Assembly (NCBI RefSeq): GCF_029870285.1 | Contig: NZ_JACSYA010000023.1 | Span: 1 to 64,000 of the forward strand | Reading direction: 5' to 3' | Origin: Delftia sp. PS-11 | GTDB taxonomy: Bacteria > Pseudomonadota > Gammaproteobacteria > Burkholderiales > Burkholderiaceae_C | DNA length: 64,000 nt | Shown: positions 36,088 to 47,863 of the stretch, piece after piece | Position numbering within the stretch: position 1 is the stretch's first letter | Layout: every line of letters starts with the position of its first letter | Translations under genes and position numbers: made by a program | The notes under the pieces: generated by a model | What the model was told of the DNA's origin: nothing | Databases searched by the model: none | The model's input: only the letters and a program-made list of their open reading frames with translations

Positions 36088-36654
36088 ATGGCCAAGAATG
36101 CCAGCAAAGACAAGTCCGTCGCAAAGAAACCCGAGGCCGAGGCGGCCGCCGTGGTGCCGGCACCTGCGCCTGCACGCGGCATGGCGATTCATATCGGCAT
36201 CAGCGACAAGGATCGTGCAGCCATTGCCAAGGGCCTGTCGGCTCTGTTGGCCGATACCTATACGCTGTATCTGACCACGCATAATTTCCACTGGAACGTC
36301 ACAGGCCCTATGTTCAATACGCTGCACACCATGTTCATGGGGCAGTACACGGAACTGTGGAATGCGGTCGATCCCATTGCCGAGCGCATCCGCGCGCTGG
36401 GCCATTTCGCGCCGGGCTCCTACGCTGACTTCGGCAAGCTCACCAGCCTGGCCGATGTGCCCCATGAGCCGCCCAAGGCGCTGGAGATGGTGCGCATCCT
36501 CGTGGCCGGGCATGAAGCCGTGGCGCGCACCGCGCGCAGCCTGTTCCCGCTGGCCGACAAGGCCAGTGATGAGCCGACCGCCGACCTGCTGACCCAGCGC
36601 CTGACCGTGCACGAGCAGGCTGCCTGGATGCTGCGCGCACTGCTGGAAGATTGA
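36088..36654 (+). CDS. dps: DNA-protecting ferritin-like protein Dps
   Basis: A 188-residue Dps with a Lys/Ala-rich N-terminal tail (about 1-30) suited to DNA binding. The ferroxidase residues are in [11 protein letters not shown] and the [11 protein letters not shown] region. It forms a 12-mer shell that stores iron using peroxide and coats DNA. The SD AAAGGGA precedes the ATG at 36088. Next to oxyR it is likely peroxide-induced. Confidence 0.95.
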   Translation: MAKNASKDKSVAKKPEAEAAAVVPAPAPARGMAIHIGISDKDRAAIAKGLSALLADTYTLYLTTHNFHWNVTGPMFNTLHTMFMGQYTELWNAVDPIAERIRALGHFAPGSYADFGKLTSLADVPHEPPKALEMVRILVAGHEAVARTARSLFPLADKASDEPTADLLTQRLTVHEQAAWMLRALLED

Positions 36655-36696
36655 TGAGCGGCCAGGAACAGCCACGCATGGGAGAGATGTCCACGC

Positions 36697-37476
36697 ATGC
36701 TCTGGGCCTGGATTGACGCACATGCCGCCCTGAGCGGCCTGTGTCTGGTACTGGCCGCCTTTGGCGGCCTTTTTTTCTATCTGCGCAGGTCTGGCGCAGC
36801 CGCTGGCGGGCCGCGCATGCCGGTGGCCGCATGGCGTGCGCTGGGGGTGGCGGGCCTGGCATCGGCTCTGGCGCTGGCCTCCATGGTGCGCGGCATGCTG
36901 TGTCTGCCCGCGAGCTGCGCCGGCCAGCGCGACTGGCCTGCCATGGACGAGGCGCTGCAGCAGTGGCTGTCCGGCCATGCCACCGATGCCTGGGTGCGGC
37001 CCGTGGCCCTGCTCACGCAGCTGGGCCATGTGGGCTGGATGGCAAGCCTGGCGGTGATGGTGCTGCTGGCGCTGCTGTGGCGGCGCGACTGGCTGCGCGC
37101 GGGCGCCTGGCTGGTGGCTGCGGCGGGCGTGGGATTGTCCGTCCGGGGCATCAAGGCGGGCGTGGGCCGTCCGCGTCCTGCCGAGGGCCTGGTGCCTGAG
37201 GCGGGCTTCAGCTTTCCCAGCGGCCATGCCGCAGGCACCCTGGTGCTCTACCTGATGCTGGCCTGGCTGCTGCTGCCGTACCTGCGGCGCGCCTGGCGCT
37301 TGCCTGCGGGCCTGGCGGCGCTGGCCGTGGCTCTGGGCGTGGGCGCCAGCCGCGTGCTGCTGCGCGTGCACCATCCCAGCGATGTGCTGGCCGGCTGGTT
37401 GCTGGGGCTGGCCTGGGTGGCGTTCGTGGTCTGTGCCGTCGAGTGGGCGCAGCGCAGAGCCGTCGCGCGCTGGTGA
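36697..37476 (+). CDS. PAP2-family membrane phosphatase
   Basis: A 259-residue integral membrane protein with about six hydrophobic segments. The three phosphatase motifs are KAGVGRPRP, FPSGH and SRVLLRVHHPSDV, all intact. Relatives remove phosphate from undecaprenyl diphosphate, phosphatidylglycerophosphate or lipid A. The exact substrate is unknown. It lies 42 bp after dps. Confidence 0.9.
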   Translation: MLWAWIDAHAALSGLCLVLAAFGGLFFYLRRSGAAAGGPRMPVAAWRALGVAGLASALALASMVRGMLCLPASCAGQRDWPAMDEALQQWLSGHATDAWVRPVALLTQLGHVGWMASLAVMVLLALLWRRDWLRAGAWLVAAAGVGLSVRGIKAGVGRPRPAEGLVPEAGFSFPSGHAAGTLVLYLMLAWLLLPYLRRAWRLPAGLAALAVALGVGASRVLLRVHHPSDVLAGWLLGLAWVAFVVCAVEWAQRRAVARW

Positions 37477-37568
37477 GGGCCTTGGCCTGACAGGCGACAA
37501 TCCGGGTATTTTGAATGATGCCTGCAATGGCAGGGCTGCTGCCCTGCCATCTGCCATCTGCCACCGCC

Positions 37569-38459
37569 ATGTCCACCACGTCCTCGCCCATGCCTGCACC
37601 CCGGCGCAGCCGGCTGTCGCTTTACCTCGATCTGATCCGTTTCAACCGGCCAGCCGGCTGGCTGGTGCTGGTCTGGCCCACGCTGGCCGCGCTGTGGGTG
37701 GCATCGGGCGGTTTTCCGGGCTGGCATCTGCTGGCGGTGTTCGTTCTGGGCACGGTGCTGATGCGCAGCGCGGGCTGCTGCATCAATGACATTGCCGACC
37801 GCGACTTCGACCGCCATGTCAAGCGCACCACGCAGCGGCCCATCACATCGGGGCAGATGTCGGTGGCCGAGGCCGCCATGGTCGGCGTGGTGCTGGCCCT
37901 CGCTGCGCTGTGCCTGGTGCTGACCACGCGCTGGGAGGCGGTGGCCTGGTCGGTGCCGGCCGTGCTGTTCACCATCCTCTACCCATTCACCAAGCGGTTT
38001 TTCGCCATGCCCCAGGCCTTTCTGGGCATTGCCTTCAACTTCGGCATCGTCATCGCCTTTGCGGCCGTGCAGGGGCAGGTGCCGGCCACGGCCTGGGTCC
38101 TGTGGTGCGCCAACATGTTCCTGGTGCTGGCCTATGACACCGAGTACGCCATGGTGGACCGTGACGACGATCTCAAGATCGGCATGAAGACCTCGGCCAT
38201 CACGCTGGGGCGCTTCGACGTGGCGGCCATCATGGGCTTTTTCGTGCTCTGCGGCCTGCTGACGGTATGGGCCCTGGCGCCCTATGCCCTGGGCTGGCCT
38301 TTCTGGCTGGGCCTGGCCGTGGCTGCTGCCCAGGTGGGCTGGCATTTCACACTGATCCGCCACCGCACGCGCGAAGGCTGCTTCGTGGCCTTCAGCAAGA
38401 GCCACTGGATCGGCGCCAGCCTGTTCGCGGGCATCGCCCTGGGTTTCGCTGTGCGCTGA
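37569..38459 (+). CDS. ubiA: 4-hydroxybenzoate octaprenyltransferase
   Basis: A 296-residue membrane prenyltransferase of ubiquinone synthesis. The Mg-prenyl-diphosphate motifs are NDIADRDFD (73-81) and [12 protein letters not shown], with [14 protein letters not shown] near the N-terminus and eight or nine membrane helices. The start at 37569 is chosen over an upstream ATG that would add unrelated residues. The terminator behind it separates it from the convergent proC. Confidence 0.96.
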   Translation: MSTTSSPMPAPRRSRLSLYLDLIRFNRPAGWLVLVWPTLAALWVASGGFPGWHLLAVFVLGTVLMRSAGCCINDIADRDFDRHVKRTTQRPITSGQMSVAEAAMVGVVLALAALCLVLTTRWEAVAWSVPAVLFTILYPFTKRFFAMPQAFLGIAFNFGIVIAFAAVQGQVPATAWVLWCANMFLVLAYDTEYAMVDRDDDLKIGMKTSAITLGRFDVAAIMGFFVLCGLLTVWALAPYALGWPFWLGLAVAAAQVGWHFTLIRHRTREGCFVAFSKSHWIGASLFAGIALGFAVR

Positions 38460-38480
38460 GAGCCGCTGCCTGGAATGCAA

Positions 38481-38507
38481 AAAGGAGGCCGACGGCCTCC
38501 TTTCTTT
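38481..38507. terminator. Terminator between ubiA and proC
   Basis: AAAGGAGGCC / GGCCTCCTTT with loop GAC is followed by CTTTC. The stem has A and T tracts on both sides and can stop both convergent transcripts. Confidence 0.9.
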
Positions 38508-38523
38508 CATGCTGCGCGGATGG

Positions 38524-39378
38524 TCACTTGCCGAACTCTGCGGCCAGTTCCTTGGCCCGGGCCTCGGCCGCGCGCATGGCCGCCACGAAGTGCGCGGGCA
38601 CCTGCTGTGCCTGCATGTGGGTGATGGCGGCGTGGGTGGTGCCGCCCTTGCTGGTCACGCGCTGGCGCAACACCTCGGCGCTTTCGCTGGAGCGCGCAGC
38701 CAGCTCCGATGCGCCCTGGAAGGTGGCCACGCCCAGGCGGTAGGCCTGCTCGGCCGTCAGGCCCATGTCCACGCCGGCCTGCGTCATGGCTTCCAGGAAC
38801 AGGAACACATAAGCCGGGCCCGAGCCTGACAGCGCGGTCACGGCGTCGAGCTGCCCCTCCTGATCCACCCAGACGAACTGGCCCGTGGTCGCCACCACCT
38901 GTTCGATGGCTGCCTTGCCTGCGGCATCGACTTCGGGGCGCGCGAACAGGCCCGTCATGCCCTTGCCTACCAGGGCCGGCGTATTGGGCATGGCGCGCAC
39001 GATGCGGCCCGTGCCCAGCCATTGGGCGATGCTGTCCGTGGGGATGCCGGCGGCCACGCTCAGGTGCAGGGCCTGGCCCGTGTGCGATGCCACGGCCAGC
39101 GCGGCCTCCTTGAAGGTCTGGGGCTTGACGGCCCAGACCACGGTGGCGGCGCCAGCCAGCGCGCTGGCAGCGGCCGCCGCGTCGGCATGGGCCTCGATGC
39201 CGAAGTTCGCACGCAGCGCATCGCGTGCGGCCTCGAAGGGCTCGACGACAACGATGCGGTCTGCGCTCTGGCCCTGGCCGATCAGGCCACCGATGATGGC
39301 GCTGGCCATGTTGCCGCCGCCGATGAAGGCGATGGTGCCCAGGGAGTTCAGTGCAGGAGTGGGAGAGGAGACAGTCAT
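38524..39378 (-). CDS. proC: Pyrroline-5-carboxylate reductase
   Basis: A 284-residue enzyme for the last step of proline synthesis. The N-terminal Rossmann motif is FIGGGNMASAIIGGL. The C-terminal signature, ALSGSGPAYVFLFLEA ... GGTTHAAI, is also present. Its ATG overlaps the stop of the phytase-like gene by 4 nt, so it is the last gene of the glpR-glpK side. Confidence 0.96.
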   Translation of the reverse strand: MTVSSPTPALNSLGTIAFIGGGNMASAIIGGLIGQGQSADRIVVVEPFEAARDALRANFGIEAHADAAAAASALAGAATVVWAVKPQTFKEAALAVASHTGQALHLSVAAGIPTDSIAQWLGTGRIVRAMPNTPALVGKGMTGLFARPEVDAAGKAAIEQVVATTGQFVWVDQEGQLDAVTALSGSGPAYVFLFLEAMTQAGVDMGLTAEQAYRLGVATFQGASELAARSSESAEVLRQRVTSKGGTTHAAITHMQAQQVPAHFVAAMRAAEARAKELAAEFGK

Positions 39379-40530
39379 GGTGCGCAGCGCTCTGGCGGTA
39401 GGTAGGCGGTGATCAGGACCTGATTGGCCTGTGCAGGATTGAAATTGTCATCGCTGGCGAAGACCAGCAGGCGGCGGCCATCGGGCAGTGCAGGCCCCCA
39501 GGCCATGGCCTCCATATTGTCCAGCCGTCCGCGCTGTATGGTGGACAAGTCGGCGATCAGTTCCTTGGCCGCCACTGGCTGTGGTGCCCGGGCGAGGCTG
39601 GGCTGTGCCAGGGTATCCGGTGCGTCCAGGGCGATACGGTACAGCCGCGCGCCAAAGCCATGGCCGGGGCTGTAGGAGCGCTCCAGCACCAGCAGATGGC
39701 CGGGGCCGTCCAGCAGGATTTCGCTGATGCCGTTGACCTCGCGCCTGCGCAGCGGTGCCCACAGGGTGGCCGGCGCAGCGTCGGGCTGGTAGGCCAGCTG
39801 GCGCAGCAGCCGGCCATCGGCCAGATCGGCCAGGCTGATGCGCACGGGCGCCCCTGCCGAGCTGCCGCTGGCGCGCGGGCCGTCCTGGCGCAGCGGCGCC
39901 TCCAGCGCCACCCAGGCCTGGTGTCCGTCCGGCGTGACTGCCAGTCCCTCGAAGCCGAAGTTCGAGCGCACGCCCGGCACGCCGGCTTCGTCTTTGAAAG
40001 GGTAGAACCAGCGCGCGTGCTGGCGGCCCTGGCCGTCGGCGCGAATCAGCGAGGGGCCGAAGCCGCGTCCCAGGTCGCCTTCCTCGGTCCACACCAGTCC
40101 GCCGCCGGGCAGCAGGCGGATGGCCTCCGGGTCGGGCACGGGCTGGCCGGGCGCAGCCGCATGGCGCGGGCGCAGCGCCTGGCCCTCGGCATCGCGCAGC
40201 GGGTGCACCTCGGTGACTTCGGCATGCCAGGGATTGGGGCCTGCGCGGCTGCCGGTTGGCACCTGCCCGATGCGCAGGCGCATCCAGCGTGCGGGGCCAT
40301 GGGCCGAGCGGTCATCGCTGATGGCCACATAGTCGCCGCGCTGGGCATCGTAGTCCAGGCCCGAGATGCCGCCAGTGGTGGCGCCTGCAACAGGCTCGTC
40401 CCGTGCGATGGTAGTGCTGCCCAGCCATTGCAGGCGTGCGCAGGCCGTTGGCTGCAGCGTCTGTGAAGGCGCTGCGCAGCCGGCCAGCACCAGACTGGCC
40501 AGCACCGTGCAGGTGGCTTTGAACAAGGCC

Positions 40531-42060
<1,530 letters not shown>

Positions 42061-42135
42061 GGTGCGGTATCCAAGAAAAGCAAAGCGGCCGTGTGCATGC
42101 TCTGGGCAGCAGTGGGCATGGCCGCTGCCGGCAAC

Positions 42136-42900
42136 TTACTGAGCCACCACGCACTGCACCTCGGCCTCGCGCAAGAGCGCGTCGAACGGTGCAGGTGGCG
42201 TGGCATCGGTGAACAGGCGGTCGATCTGGTCCAGGCGTGCCAGTTCCACCATGGCCTGGCGGTGGAACTTGCTGTGGTCGGCCGCCAGCCAGACCTCGCG
42301 CGACTGGGCGATGATGGTCTGGGCCACCTTGACCTCGCGCATGTCGAAGTCGCGCAGGCTGCCGTCGGGCTCGATGGCCGAGATGCCGATCAGGGCGATG
42401 TCCACCTTGAACTGGCGGATGAAGTCCACGGCCGCCTCGCCCACGATACCCCGGTCGCGCGTGCGCACCACGCCGCCGGCGACGATGACCTCGCAGTCGG
42501 CATTGGTGCTCAGGATGGCCGCGACATTGAGGTTGTTGGTGATCACGCGCAGGCCCCGGTGCTTGAGCAGGGCCTGGGCCACGGCCTCGGTGGTCGTGCC
42601 GATATTGAGGATCAGCGAGCAGCCGTTGGGGATCGCCTCGGCCACGGCGCGCGCGATGCGGGCCTTGCCTTCGGCATGCAGCACCTGGCGCTGGGTATGG
42701 CCCAGGTTTTCCACGGTGGCGCTGGGCACGCGCACGCCGCCGTGAAAGCGCACCAGCAGGCCGGCATCGGCCAGCTTCTGGATGTCGCGGCGCACGGTCT
42801 GCAGGGTCACGCCCAGGGTATCGGCCAGTTGTTCCACCGAGGTGGACTGGCGGCTTCGCACTTCGTCAAGCAGCTGTAGTTGTCTGGGGTTGGTATTCAC
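42136..42900 (-). CDS. glpR: Glycerol-3-phosphate regulon repressor (DeoR family)
   Basis: A 254-residue DeoR-family regulator. The N-terminal helix-turn-helix holds TSVEQLADTLGVTLQTVRRDIQKL. The sugar-phosphate-binding domain follows, with GTTTEAVAQAL and the terminal AADHSKF motif. It is expected to repress glpK and glpD until glycerol-3-phosphate accumulates. It is divergent from glpD. Confidence 0.94.
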   Translation of the reverse strand: MNTNPRQLQLLDEVRSRQSTSVEQLADTLGVTLQTVRRDIQKLADAGLLVRFHGGVRVPSATVENLGHTQRQVLHAEGKARIARAVAEAIPNGCSLILNIGTTTEAVAQALLKHRGLRVITNNLNVAAILSTNADCEVIVAGGVVRTRDRGIVGEAAVDFIRQFKVDIALIGISAIEPDGSLRDFDMREVKVAQTIIAQSREVWLAADHSKFHRQAMVELARLDQIDRLFTDATPPAPFDALLREAEVQCVVAQ

Positions 42901-43319
42901 GGCGATTCCATGGCTGGTGCGTTGGGATGCAAACGGAGCGGAGCGACCGGTTTATAGCGCATTTGCCTGCGGCAGGCCGTGGGCTGCTGAACTTTAAAAC
43001 GAAGGCAAAAGAACAGCACCTAGGGTATGTGTCGATGGGTTGCGATCCTGAAGGAACAAAAATAATCGGTTTCTTGCGTTCGGATGTGGCGCCACCACGG
43101 ATGTCTAAGCGGTGCTTGCGCTGCGCCGACCGCCAGTGTGGGTTGTTAGGGCACAAAACGAAAGATACCGAAGAAAAAAATACAAAAACGAGCGAAAATA
43201 ACGGAAAACCCGATTCCGTCCCCTTCGCATTGGGCGCAGGCGTGGCGCACCGGGTGCTGACATGGCGGCTACATGGCGCCTTGTTAACTTGCTCCCACAT
43301 CTTCCCCTGTCGACGATCC
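42901..43319. promoter_or_regulatory. Divergent glpR / glpD control region with GlpR-like half-sites
   Basis: This 419-bp gap has no gene. It is AT-richer than its surroundings and repeats ACGAA-type half-sites: AAAACGAAGG (42996-43005), AAAACGAAA (43155-43163), and AAAAACGAGCGAAAATAACGG starting at 43184. GlpR and other DeoR-family proteins bind repeated TTCG(T)-type motifs, so this is the probable operator cluster for both transcripts. Confidence 0.6.
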
Positions 43320-44909
43320 ATGTCCCACGCTGCTTCCCCTTTGCCCACCGGCCGTGCTGCCTTGCTGGAACGCCTGGCCCAGCCTGAAACCTATGACCTG
43401 GCCATCATTGGCGGAGGCGCCACCGGCCTGGGGGTGGCGCTGGATGCGGTGGCACGGGGCTTCAAGGTGGTGCTGGTCGAGTCGCACGACTTCGCCAAGG
43501 GCACCTCCTCGCGTGCCACCAAACTGGTCCATGGCGGTGTGCGCTATCTGGCCCAGGGCAATATCGCGCTGGTGCGCGAGGCCCTGCACGAGCGCACCAC
43601 GCTGCTGCACAACGCGCCGCACCTGGCCCAGCCGCTGGCCTTTGTCATGCCGTCCTACCGGCTGCTGGATACGCCTTTCTATGGCGTGGGCCTGAAGATG
43701 TATGACGCGCTGGCGGGCAAGGCCGGCTTGGGCGCCACCGAGTTCCTGTCGCGCGCCCGTACCGTGCAATGCCTGCCCACCGTGCGGCAAAGCGGCCTCA
43801 AGGGCGGGGTCAAGTACTGGGATGGGCAGTTCGACGACGCACGGCTGGCGCTGGCGCTGGCGCGCACCGCAGCGGCCAAGGGTGCTTTGCTGGTCAATTA
43901 CTGCCCGGCGCGCGAATTGCTGCACGAGGATGGCAAGCTGGCCGGCCTGGTCTGCGAGGACAGTGAGACCGGCAACCGCTTCACTCTGCGTGCCAAGTGC
44001 GTGATCAATGCCACAGGCCCCTGGGTGGACCTGTTCCGCCAGCAGGATGCCGAGGCCCAGGGGCGGCCCGTCAAGCCCATGGTCGCGCCCAGCCAGGGCG
44101 TGCATGTGGTCGTGGACGGCGATTTCCTGCCCAGCGACCATGCGCTGCTGGTGCCCAAGACGGCCGATGGCCGCGTGCTGTTTGCCGTGCCCTGGCTGGG
44201 CAAGGTCATCCTGGGCACGACCGATACGCCGCGCAGCGATCTGGCGCGCGAGCCCCTGCCTTTTGCCGAAGAGCTGGATTTCATTTTGACCGAGGCCGGG
44301 CGCTACCTCACGCGCCAGCCCACGCTGGCCGATGTGCGCAGCATGTGGGTGGGTCTGCGTCCGCTGGTCAAGCCCCAGGACGACGACGGGGAGAACACCA
44401 AGAAAATCAGCCGCGAGCACACGGTCATGTCCAGCCGCACGGGCCTGGTGACCGTCACGGGCGGCAAATGGACCACTTACCGCGCCATGGCTGAGGATGT
44501 GCTGTCCGAGTGCTTTGCCATTGGCCGCCTGCCCCGCCGCCCCGGCGGTGTGACCGTTCATCTGCCCCTGGTGGGTGCGCCGCAGGAGTCTGCAGTGCGC
44601 CACCGCATGAACCAGGCCCAGGGCCTGCATTCGTACGGCACGGAGGCGCCCGCCGTTGCGGCGCTGCCGGGCGCCGACGCATGGCTGGCCGAAGGGCTCA
44701 GCGAGGCCATGGTGCGCTTTGCGGTGCGTTTCGAGTATGCGCGCACCGTGGAAGATGTGCTGGCGCGCCGCAGCCGCCTGCTGTTTCTGGATGCGCGCAA
44801 GGCCGCCGAAGTGGCGCCGCGCGTCGCGGCCATCCTGGAGCAGGAGCTGGGCCGTGATGCAGACCTGCCAGCGTTCCAGGCGCTGGCGGCGCAGTACCTG
44901 CCGGCCTGA
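43320..44909 (+). CDS. glpD: Aerobic glycerol-3-phosphate dehydrogenase
   Basis: A 529-residue flavoprotein of the inner membrane that oxidises glycerol-3-phosphate to dihydroxyacetone phosphate and passes electrons to quinone. The FAD motif IIGGGATGLGVAL starts at residue 29, followed by KGTSSRATKLVHGGVRYL. The ATG at 43320 gives the normal N-terminus. It is divergent from glpR and completes the glycerol pathway with glpK. Confidence 0.97.
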   Translation: MSHAASPLPTGRAALLERLAQPETYDLAIIGGGATGLGVALDAVARGFKVVLVESHDFAKGTSSRATKLVHGGVRYLAQGNIALVREALHERTTLLHNAPHLAQPLAFVMPSYRLLDTPFYGVGLKMYDALAGKAGLGATEFLSRARTVQCLPTVRQSGLKGGVKYWDGQFDDARLALALARTAAAKGALLVNYCPARELLHEDGKLAGLVCEDSETGNRFTLRAKCVINATGPWVDLFRQQDAEAQGRPVKPMVAPSQGVHVVVDGDFLPSDHALLVPKTADGRVLFAVPWLGKVILGTTDTPRSDLAREPLPFAEELDFILTEAGRYLTRQPTLADVRSMWVGLRPLVKPQDDDGENTKKISREHTVMSSRTGLVTVTGGKWTTYRAMAEDVLSECFAIGRLPRRPGGVTVHLPLVGAPQESAVRHRMNQAQGLHSYGTEAPAVAALPGADAWLAEGLSEAMVRFAVRFEYARTVEDVLARRSRLLFLDARKAAEVAPRVAAILEQELGRDADLPAFQALAAQYLPA

Positions 44910-45123
44910 GGCGCTGGATTTCTGCGGGCTGCCGCACGCTGTCTGCACTTTGGCGGGTATGCAACAGTCCCGCCAGCGACTCTGTGCTGGCCGGAGGAAG
45001 GATGAAAATTTATTTTTCCTTTTGAATCAATGGCTTGTGTTGATATTGCACAGGATGTGCACAGGTGTATGCGGCAGCCCGGTGCCAGCCATCCTCCAGG
45101 GTCTGGAAAAAGCTGCTAAGGGT
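44910..45123. other. Gap between glpD and the ribosomal cluster
   Basis: No gene is seen. The stretch around 45000-45060 is AT-rich. The S10-operon genes rpsQ and rpmC, normally in front of rplN, are absent, so the spc operon here starts from its own promoter. Confidence 0.5.
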
Positions 45124-45152
45124 TTGACGCTCAAGGGATTTCCTGCGACAAT
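45124..45152 (+). promoter_or_regulatory. Sigma-70 promoter of the spc operon
   Basis: TTGACG (45124-45129), a 17-bp spacer and GACAAT (45147-45152) match the consensus at 9 of 12 positions with ideal spacing. Transcription should begin near 45159, giving a leader of about 155 nt before rplN. Confidence 0.8.
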
Positions 45153-45158
45153 CTCATG

Positions 45159-45220
45159 CTTCACGTTTCAAACCGTGAAGTTATCTGCCCAGTGGAAGCG
45201 CCGAGAAATGGTTTTCGGCG
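45159..45220 (+). promoter_or_regulatory. Structured 5' leader of the spc operon
   Basis: Two hairpins follow the predicted start site. The first is CTTCACG (45159-45165) with CGTGAAG (45174-45180). The second is CGCCGA (45199-45204) with TCGGCG (45215-45220), extendable by the A and T runs inside it. The first would form at the very 5' end of the mRNA and could stabilise it or serve in autogenous control. Confidence 0.5.
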
Positions 45221-45314
45221 TGGACGACGGGCCCAAGACTGACTGGCTGCTCGCGGCCCTTGAGAAGACTCTGGGGCTGTCGAGTGTTTGCTGGAGCAAG
45301 TTGGGAATAATGAA

Positions 45315-45683
45315 ATGATCCAAACAGAATCTCGGTTAGAGGTTGCCGACAACACCGGCGCGAAGTCTGTTCAGTGCATCAAGGTGCTGGGCGGTTCTCA
45401 TCGTCGCTATGCGAGTGTTGGTGACATCATCAAGGTGAGCATCAAGGAAGCTGCTCCGCGTGGCCGCGTCAAGAAGGGCGAGGTCTACAGCGCGGTTGTG
45501 GTGCGTACGGCGAAGGGCATCCGCCGCGCCGACGGCTCGCTCGTCAAGTTCGACGGCAATGCCGCTGTGCTGCTGAACGCCAAGCTGGAGCCTATCGGCA
45601 CCCGCATTTTTGGCCCCGTGACCCGTGAACTGCGCAACGAAAAGTTCATGAAGATCGTGTCCCTGGCACCTGAAGTTCTCTAA
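45315..45683 (+). CDS. rplN: 50S ribosomal protein uL14
   Basis: A 122-residue protein of standard length that sits at the subunit interface near L19 and the GTPase side. The start [21 protein letters not shown] and [14 protein letters not shown] are diagnostic. The ATG at 45315 is used; an upstream frame opening lacks similarity. It is the first gene of the operon here. Confidence 0.97.
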   Translation: MIQTESRLEVADNTGAKSVQCIKVLGGSHRRYASVGDIIKVSIKEAAPRGRVKKGEVYSAVVVRTAKGIRRADGSLVKFDGNAAVLLNAKLEPIGTRIFGPVTRELRNEKFMKIVSLAPEVL

Positions 45684-45693
45684 AGGAAGCACC

Positions 45694-46014
45694 ATGAACA
45701 AGATTCGCAAGGGCGACCAAGTCATCGTGCTGACCGGCCGTGACAAGGGCAAGCAAGGCGTGGTCTCGGCACGCAAGGACGACTCCCACCTGTTGATCGA
45801 AGGCATCAACCTGGTGAAGAAGCACGTCAAGCCGAACCCCATGAAGGGCACCACCGGTGGCATCGTGGAAAAGGCAATGCCGATCCACCAGTCCAACGTG
45901 GCCATCTTCAATGCAGCGACCGGCAAGGCCGATCGCGTGGGCATCAAGGTGCAAGCCGACGGCACGCGCGTTCGCGTGTTCAAGTCCAACGGCGCCGAAA
46001 TCAAGGCGGCCTAA
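45694..46014 (+). CDS. rplX: 50S ribosomal protein uL24
   Basis: A 106-residue assembly-initiator protein of the large subunit. The N-terminal KOW motif ([20 protein letters not shown]) is clear. It follows rplN by 10 bp with AAGGAAG as SD and is co-transcribed. Confidence 0.97.
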   Translation: MNKIRKGDQVIVLTGRDKGKQGVVSARKDDSHLLIEGINLVKKHVKPNPMKGTTGGIVEKAMPIHQSNVAIFNAATGKADRVGIKVQADGTRVRVFKSNGAEIKAA

Positions 46015-46024
46015 GGGGTAACAC

Positions 46025-46564
46025 ATGGCACGACTGCAAAAACTGTATCGCGAAAAGATCGCGGCTGAACTCAAGGAAAAGTTCGGCTACACCTCCACCA
46101 TGGAAGTGCCCCGCCTGACCAAGATCACCCTGAACATGGGTGTGAGCGAAGCCGTGGCCGACAAGAAGGTGATGGACAACGCTGTGGCTGACCTGACCAA
46201 GATCGCTGGTCAAAAGCCCGTGGTGACCAAGGCCAAGAAGGCTATCGCCGGCTTCAAGATCCGTGAAGGCCAGGCCATCGGCTGCATGGTGACCCTGCGC
46301 GGCGTTCAGATGTACGAATTCCTGGACCGTTTCGTCACCGTGGCTCTGCCCCGCGTGCGTGACTTCCGTGGTATCTCCGGCCGTTCGTTCGACGGTCGCG
46401 GCAACTACAACGTCGGCGTCAAGGAACAGATCATCTTCCCCGAAATCGAATACGACAAGGTGGACGCTCTGCGTGGTCTGAACATCAGCATCACGACAAC
46501 GGCTAAGACCGACGACGAGTGCAAGGCACTGCTCGCCGCTTTCCGTTTCCCCTTCAAGAACTGA
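46025..46564 (+). CDS. rplE: 50S ribosomal protein uL5
   Basis: A 179-residue 5S-rRNA-binding protein of the central protuberance. [11 protein letters not shown]-like and [21 protein letters not shown] motifs are typical. In E. coli S8 represses the spc operon by binding near this start; no corresponding structure was recognised here by eye. Confidence 0.97.
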   Translation: MARLQKLYREKIAAELKEKFGYTSTMEVPRLTKITLNMGVSEAVADKKVMDNAVADLTKIAGQKPVVTKAKKAIAGFKIREGQAIGCMVTLRGVQMYEFLDRFVTVALPRVRDFRGISGRSFDGRGNYNVGVKEQIIFPEIEYDKVDALRGLNISITTTAKTDDECKALLAAFRFPFKN

Positions 46565-46572
46565 GGTGGCGC

Positions 46573-46878
46573 ATGGCTAAAGTTGCATTGATTCAGCGCG
46601 AACTCAAGCGCGAAAAGCTGGCAGCCAAGTACGCTGCCAAGTACGCAGAACTGAAGGCAGTCGCCGCTGACGTGAAGCGCAGCGACGAAGAGCGCGAAGC
46701 CGCTCGCCTGGGCCTGCAAAAGCTGCCCCGTAACGCGAACCCCACCCGTCAGCGTAACCGCTGCGAAATCACCGGTCGTCCCCGCGGCACCTTCCGCCAA
46801 TTCGGCCTGGGTCGCGCCAAAGTCCGTGAAATGGCCTTCGCTGGCGACATCCCCGGTGTCACCAAGGCCAGCTGGTAA
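46573..46878 (+). CDS. rpsN: 30S ribosomal protein uS14
   Basis: A 101-residue protein, the long zinc-free form (only one Cys in [12 protein letters not shown]). It binds the head of 16S rRNA late in assembly. The ATG at 46573 lies 8 bp after rplE with GAGGTGG as SD. Confidence 0.97.
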   Translation: MAKVALIQRELKREKLAAKYAAKYAELKAVAADVKRSDEEREAARLGLQKLPRNANPTRQRNRCEITGRPRGTFRQFGLGRAKVREMAFAGDIPGVTKASW

Positions 46879-46898
46879 GCAAGCAGGAGAGATTAAAC

Positions 46899-47294
46899 AT
46901 GAGCATGAGTGATCCCATCGCTGACTTGCTGACCCGTATCCGCAACGCACAAATGGTGTCCAAGGCCACCGTGACGGCTCCTTCCTCCAAGGTCAAGGTT
47001 GCCATCGCCCAGGTGCTGAAGGATGAAGGCTACATCGACGGCTTCCAAGTGAAGACCGACGCTGGCAAGTCCGAACTCGAAATTACCCTGAAGTACTACG
47101 CCGGCCGTCCGGTGATCGAGCGCATCGAGCGCGTGAGCCGTCCCGGCCTGCGCGTGTACAAGGGCCGCGACGCAATCCCTCAGGTCATGAACGGCCTGGG
47201 CGTGGCTATCGTTACCACTCCCAAGGGCGTGATGACGGACCGCAAGGCTCGCGCCACCGGCGTGGGCGGCGAAGTGCTGTGCTACGTGGCCTAA
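46899..47294 (+). CDS. rpsH: 30S ribosomal protein uS8
   Basis: A 131-residue early-binding protein of the 16S central domain. [16 protein letters not shown] and the C-terminal [21 protein letters not shown] are typical. In gammaproteobacteria it is the autogenous repressor of this operon. Confidence 0.97.
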   Translation: MSMSDPIADLLTRIRNAQMVSKATVTAPSSKVKVAIAQVLKDEGYIDGFQVKTDAGKSELEITLKYYAGRPVIERIERVSRPGLRVYKGRDAIPQVMNGLGVAIVTTPKGVMTDRKARATGVGGEVLCYVA

Positions 47295-47318
47295 CGGACA
47301 TTAAGGAGAAATACTGAA

Positions 47319-47852
47319 ATGTCTCGCGTAGCAAAGACTCCCGTGGTCATCCCCGCTGGCGTGGATGTGTCCATCAAAGACGACCAGATCAATGTGAAGG
47401 GTACTGGCGGCGCACTGTCGCTGGCCCAGAACGTGCTGGTCAAGATCTCCAACAACGAAGGCAAGCTGTCGTTCGACCCCGTCAACGACTCGCGCGAAGC
47501 CAATGCCATGAGCGGCACCATGCGTCAGCTGGTGAACAACATGGTGGTGGGCGTGAGCAAGGGTTTCGAAAAGAAGCTGTCGCTGGTTGGCGTGGGCTTC
47601 AAGGCCGCTGCCTCGGGCAACAAGCTGAACCTCGCGATCGGCTTCTCGCACCCGGTGAACTTCGAAATGCCGGCCGGCATCACCGTCGCCACCCCGACCC
47701 CCACGGAAATCGTGGTCAAGGGTGCTGACCGCCAGGCCGTTGGCCAACTGGCTGCTGAGATCCGTGCCGTTCGTCCTCCCGAGCCCTACAAGGGCAAGGG
47801 CATCCGTTACTCGGATGAGAAGGTCGTGATCAAAGAGACCAAGAAGAAGTAA
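47319..47852 (+). CDS. rplF: 50S ribosomal protein uL6
   Basis: A 177-residue protein near the sarcin-ricin loop with two duplicated domains. [17 protein letters not shown] and the C-terminal [13 protein letters not shown] are diagnostic. An SD (AAGGAG) lies before the ATG. Confidence 0.97.
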   Translation: MSRVAKTPVVIPAGVDVSIKDDQINVKGTGGALSLAQNVLVKISNNEGKLSFDPVNDSREANAMSGTMRQLVNNMVVGVSKGFEKKLSLVGVGFKAAASGNKLNLAIGFSHPVNFEMPAGITVATPTPTEIVVKGADRQAVGQLAAEIRAVRPPEPYKGKGIRYSDEKVVIKETKKK

Positions 47853-47863
47853 GGAGCTGCATT

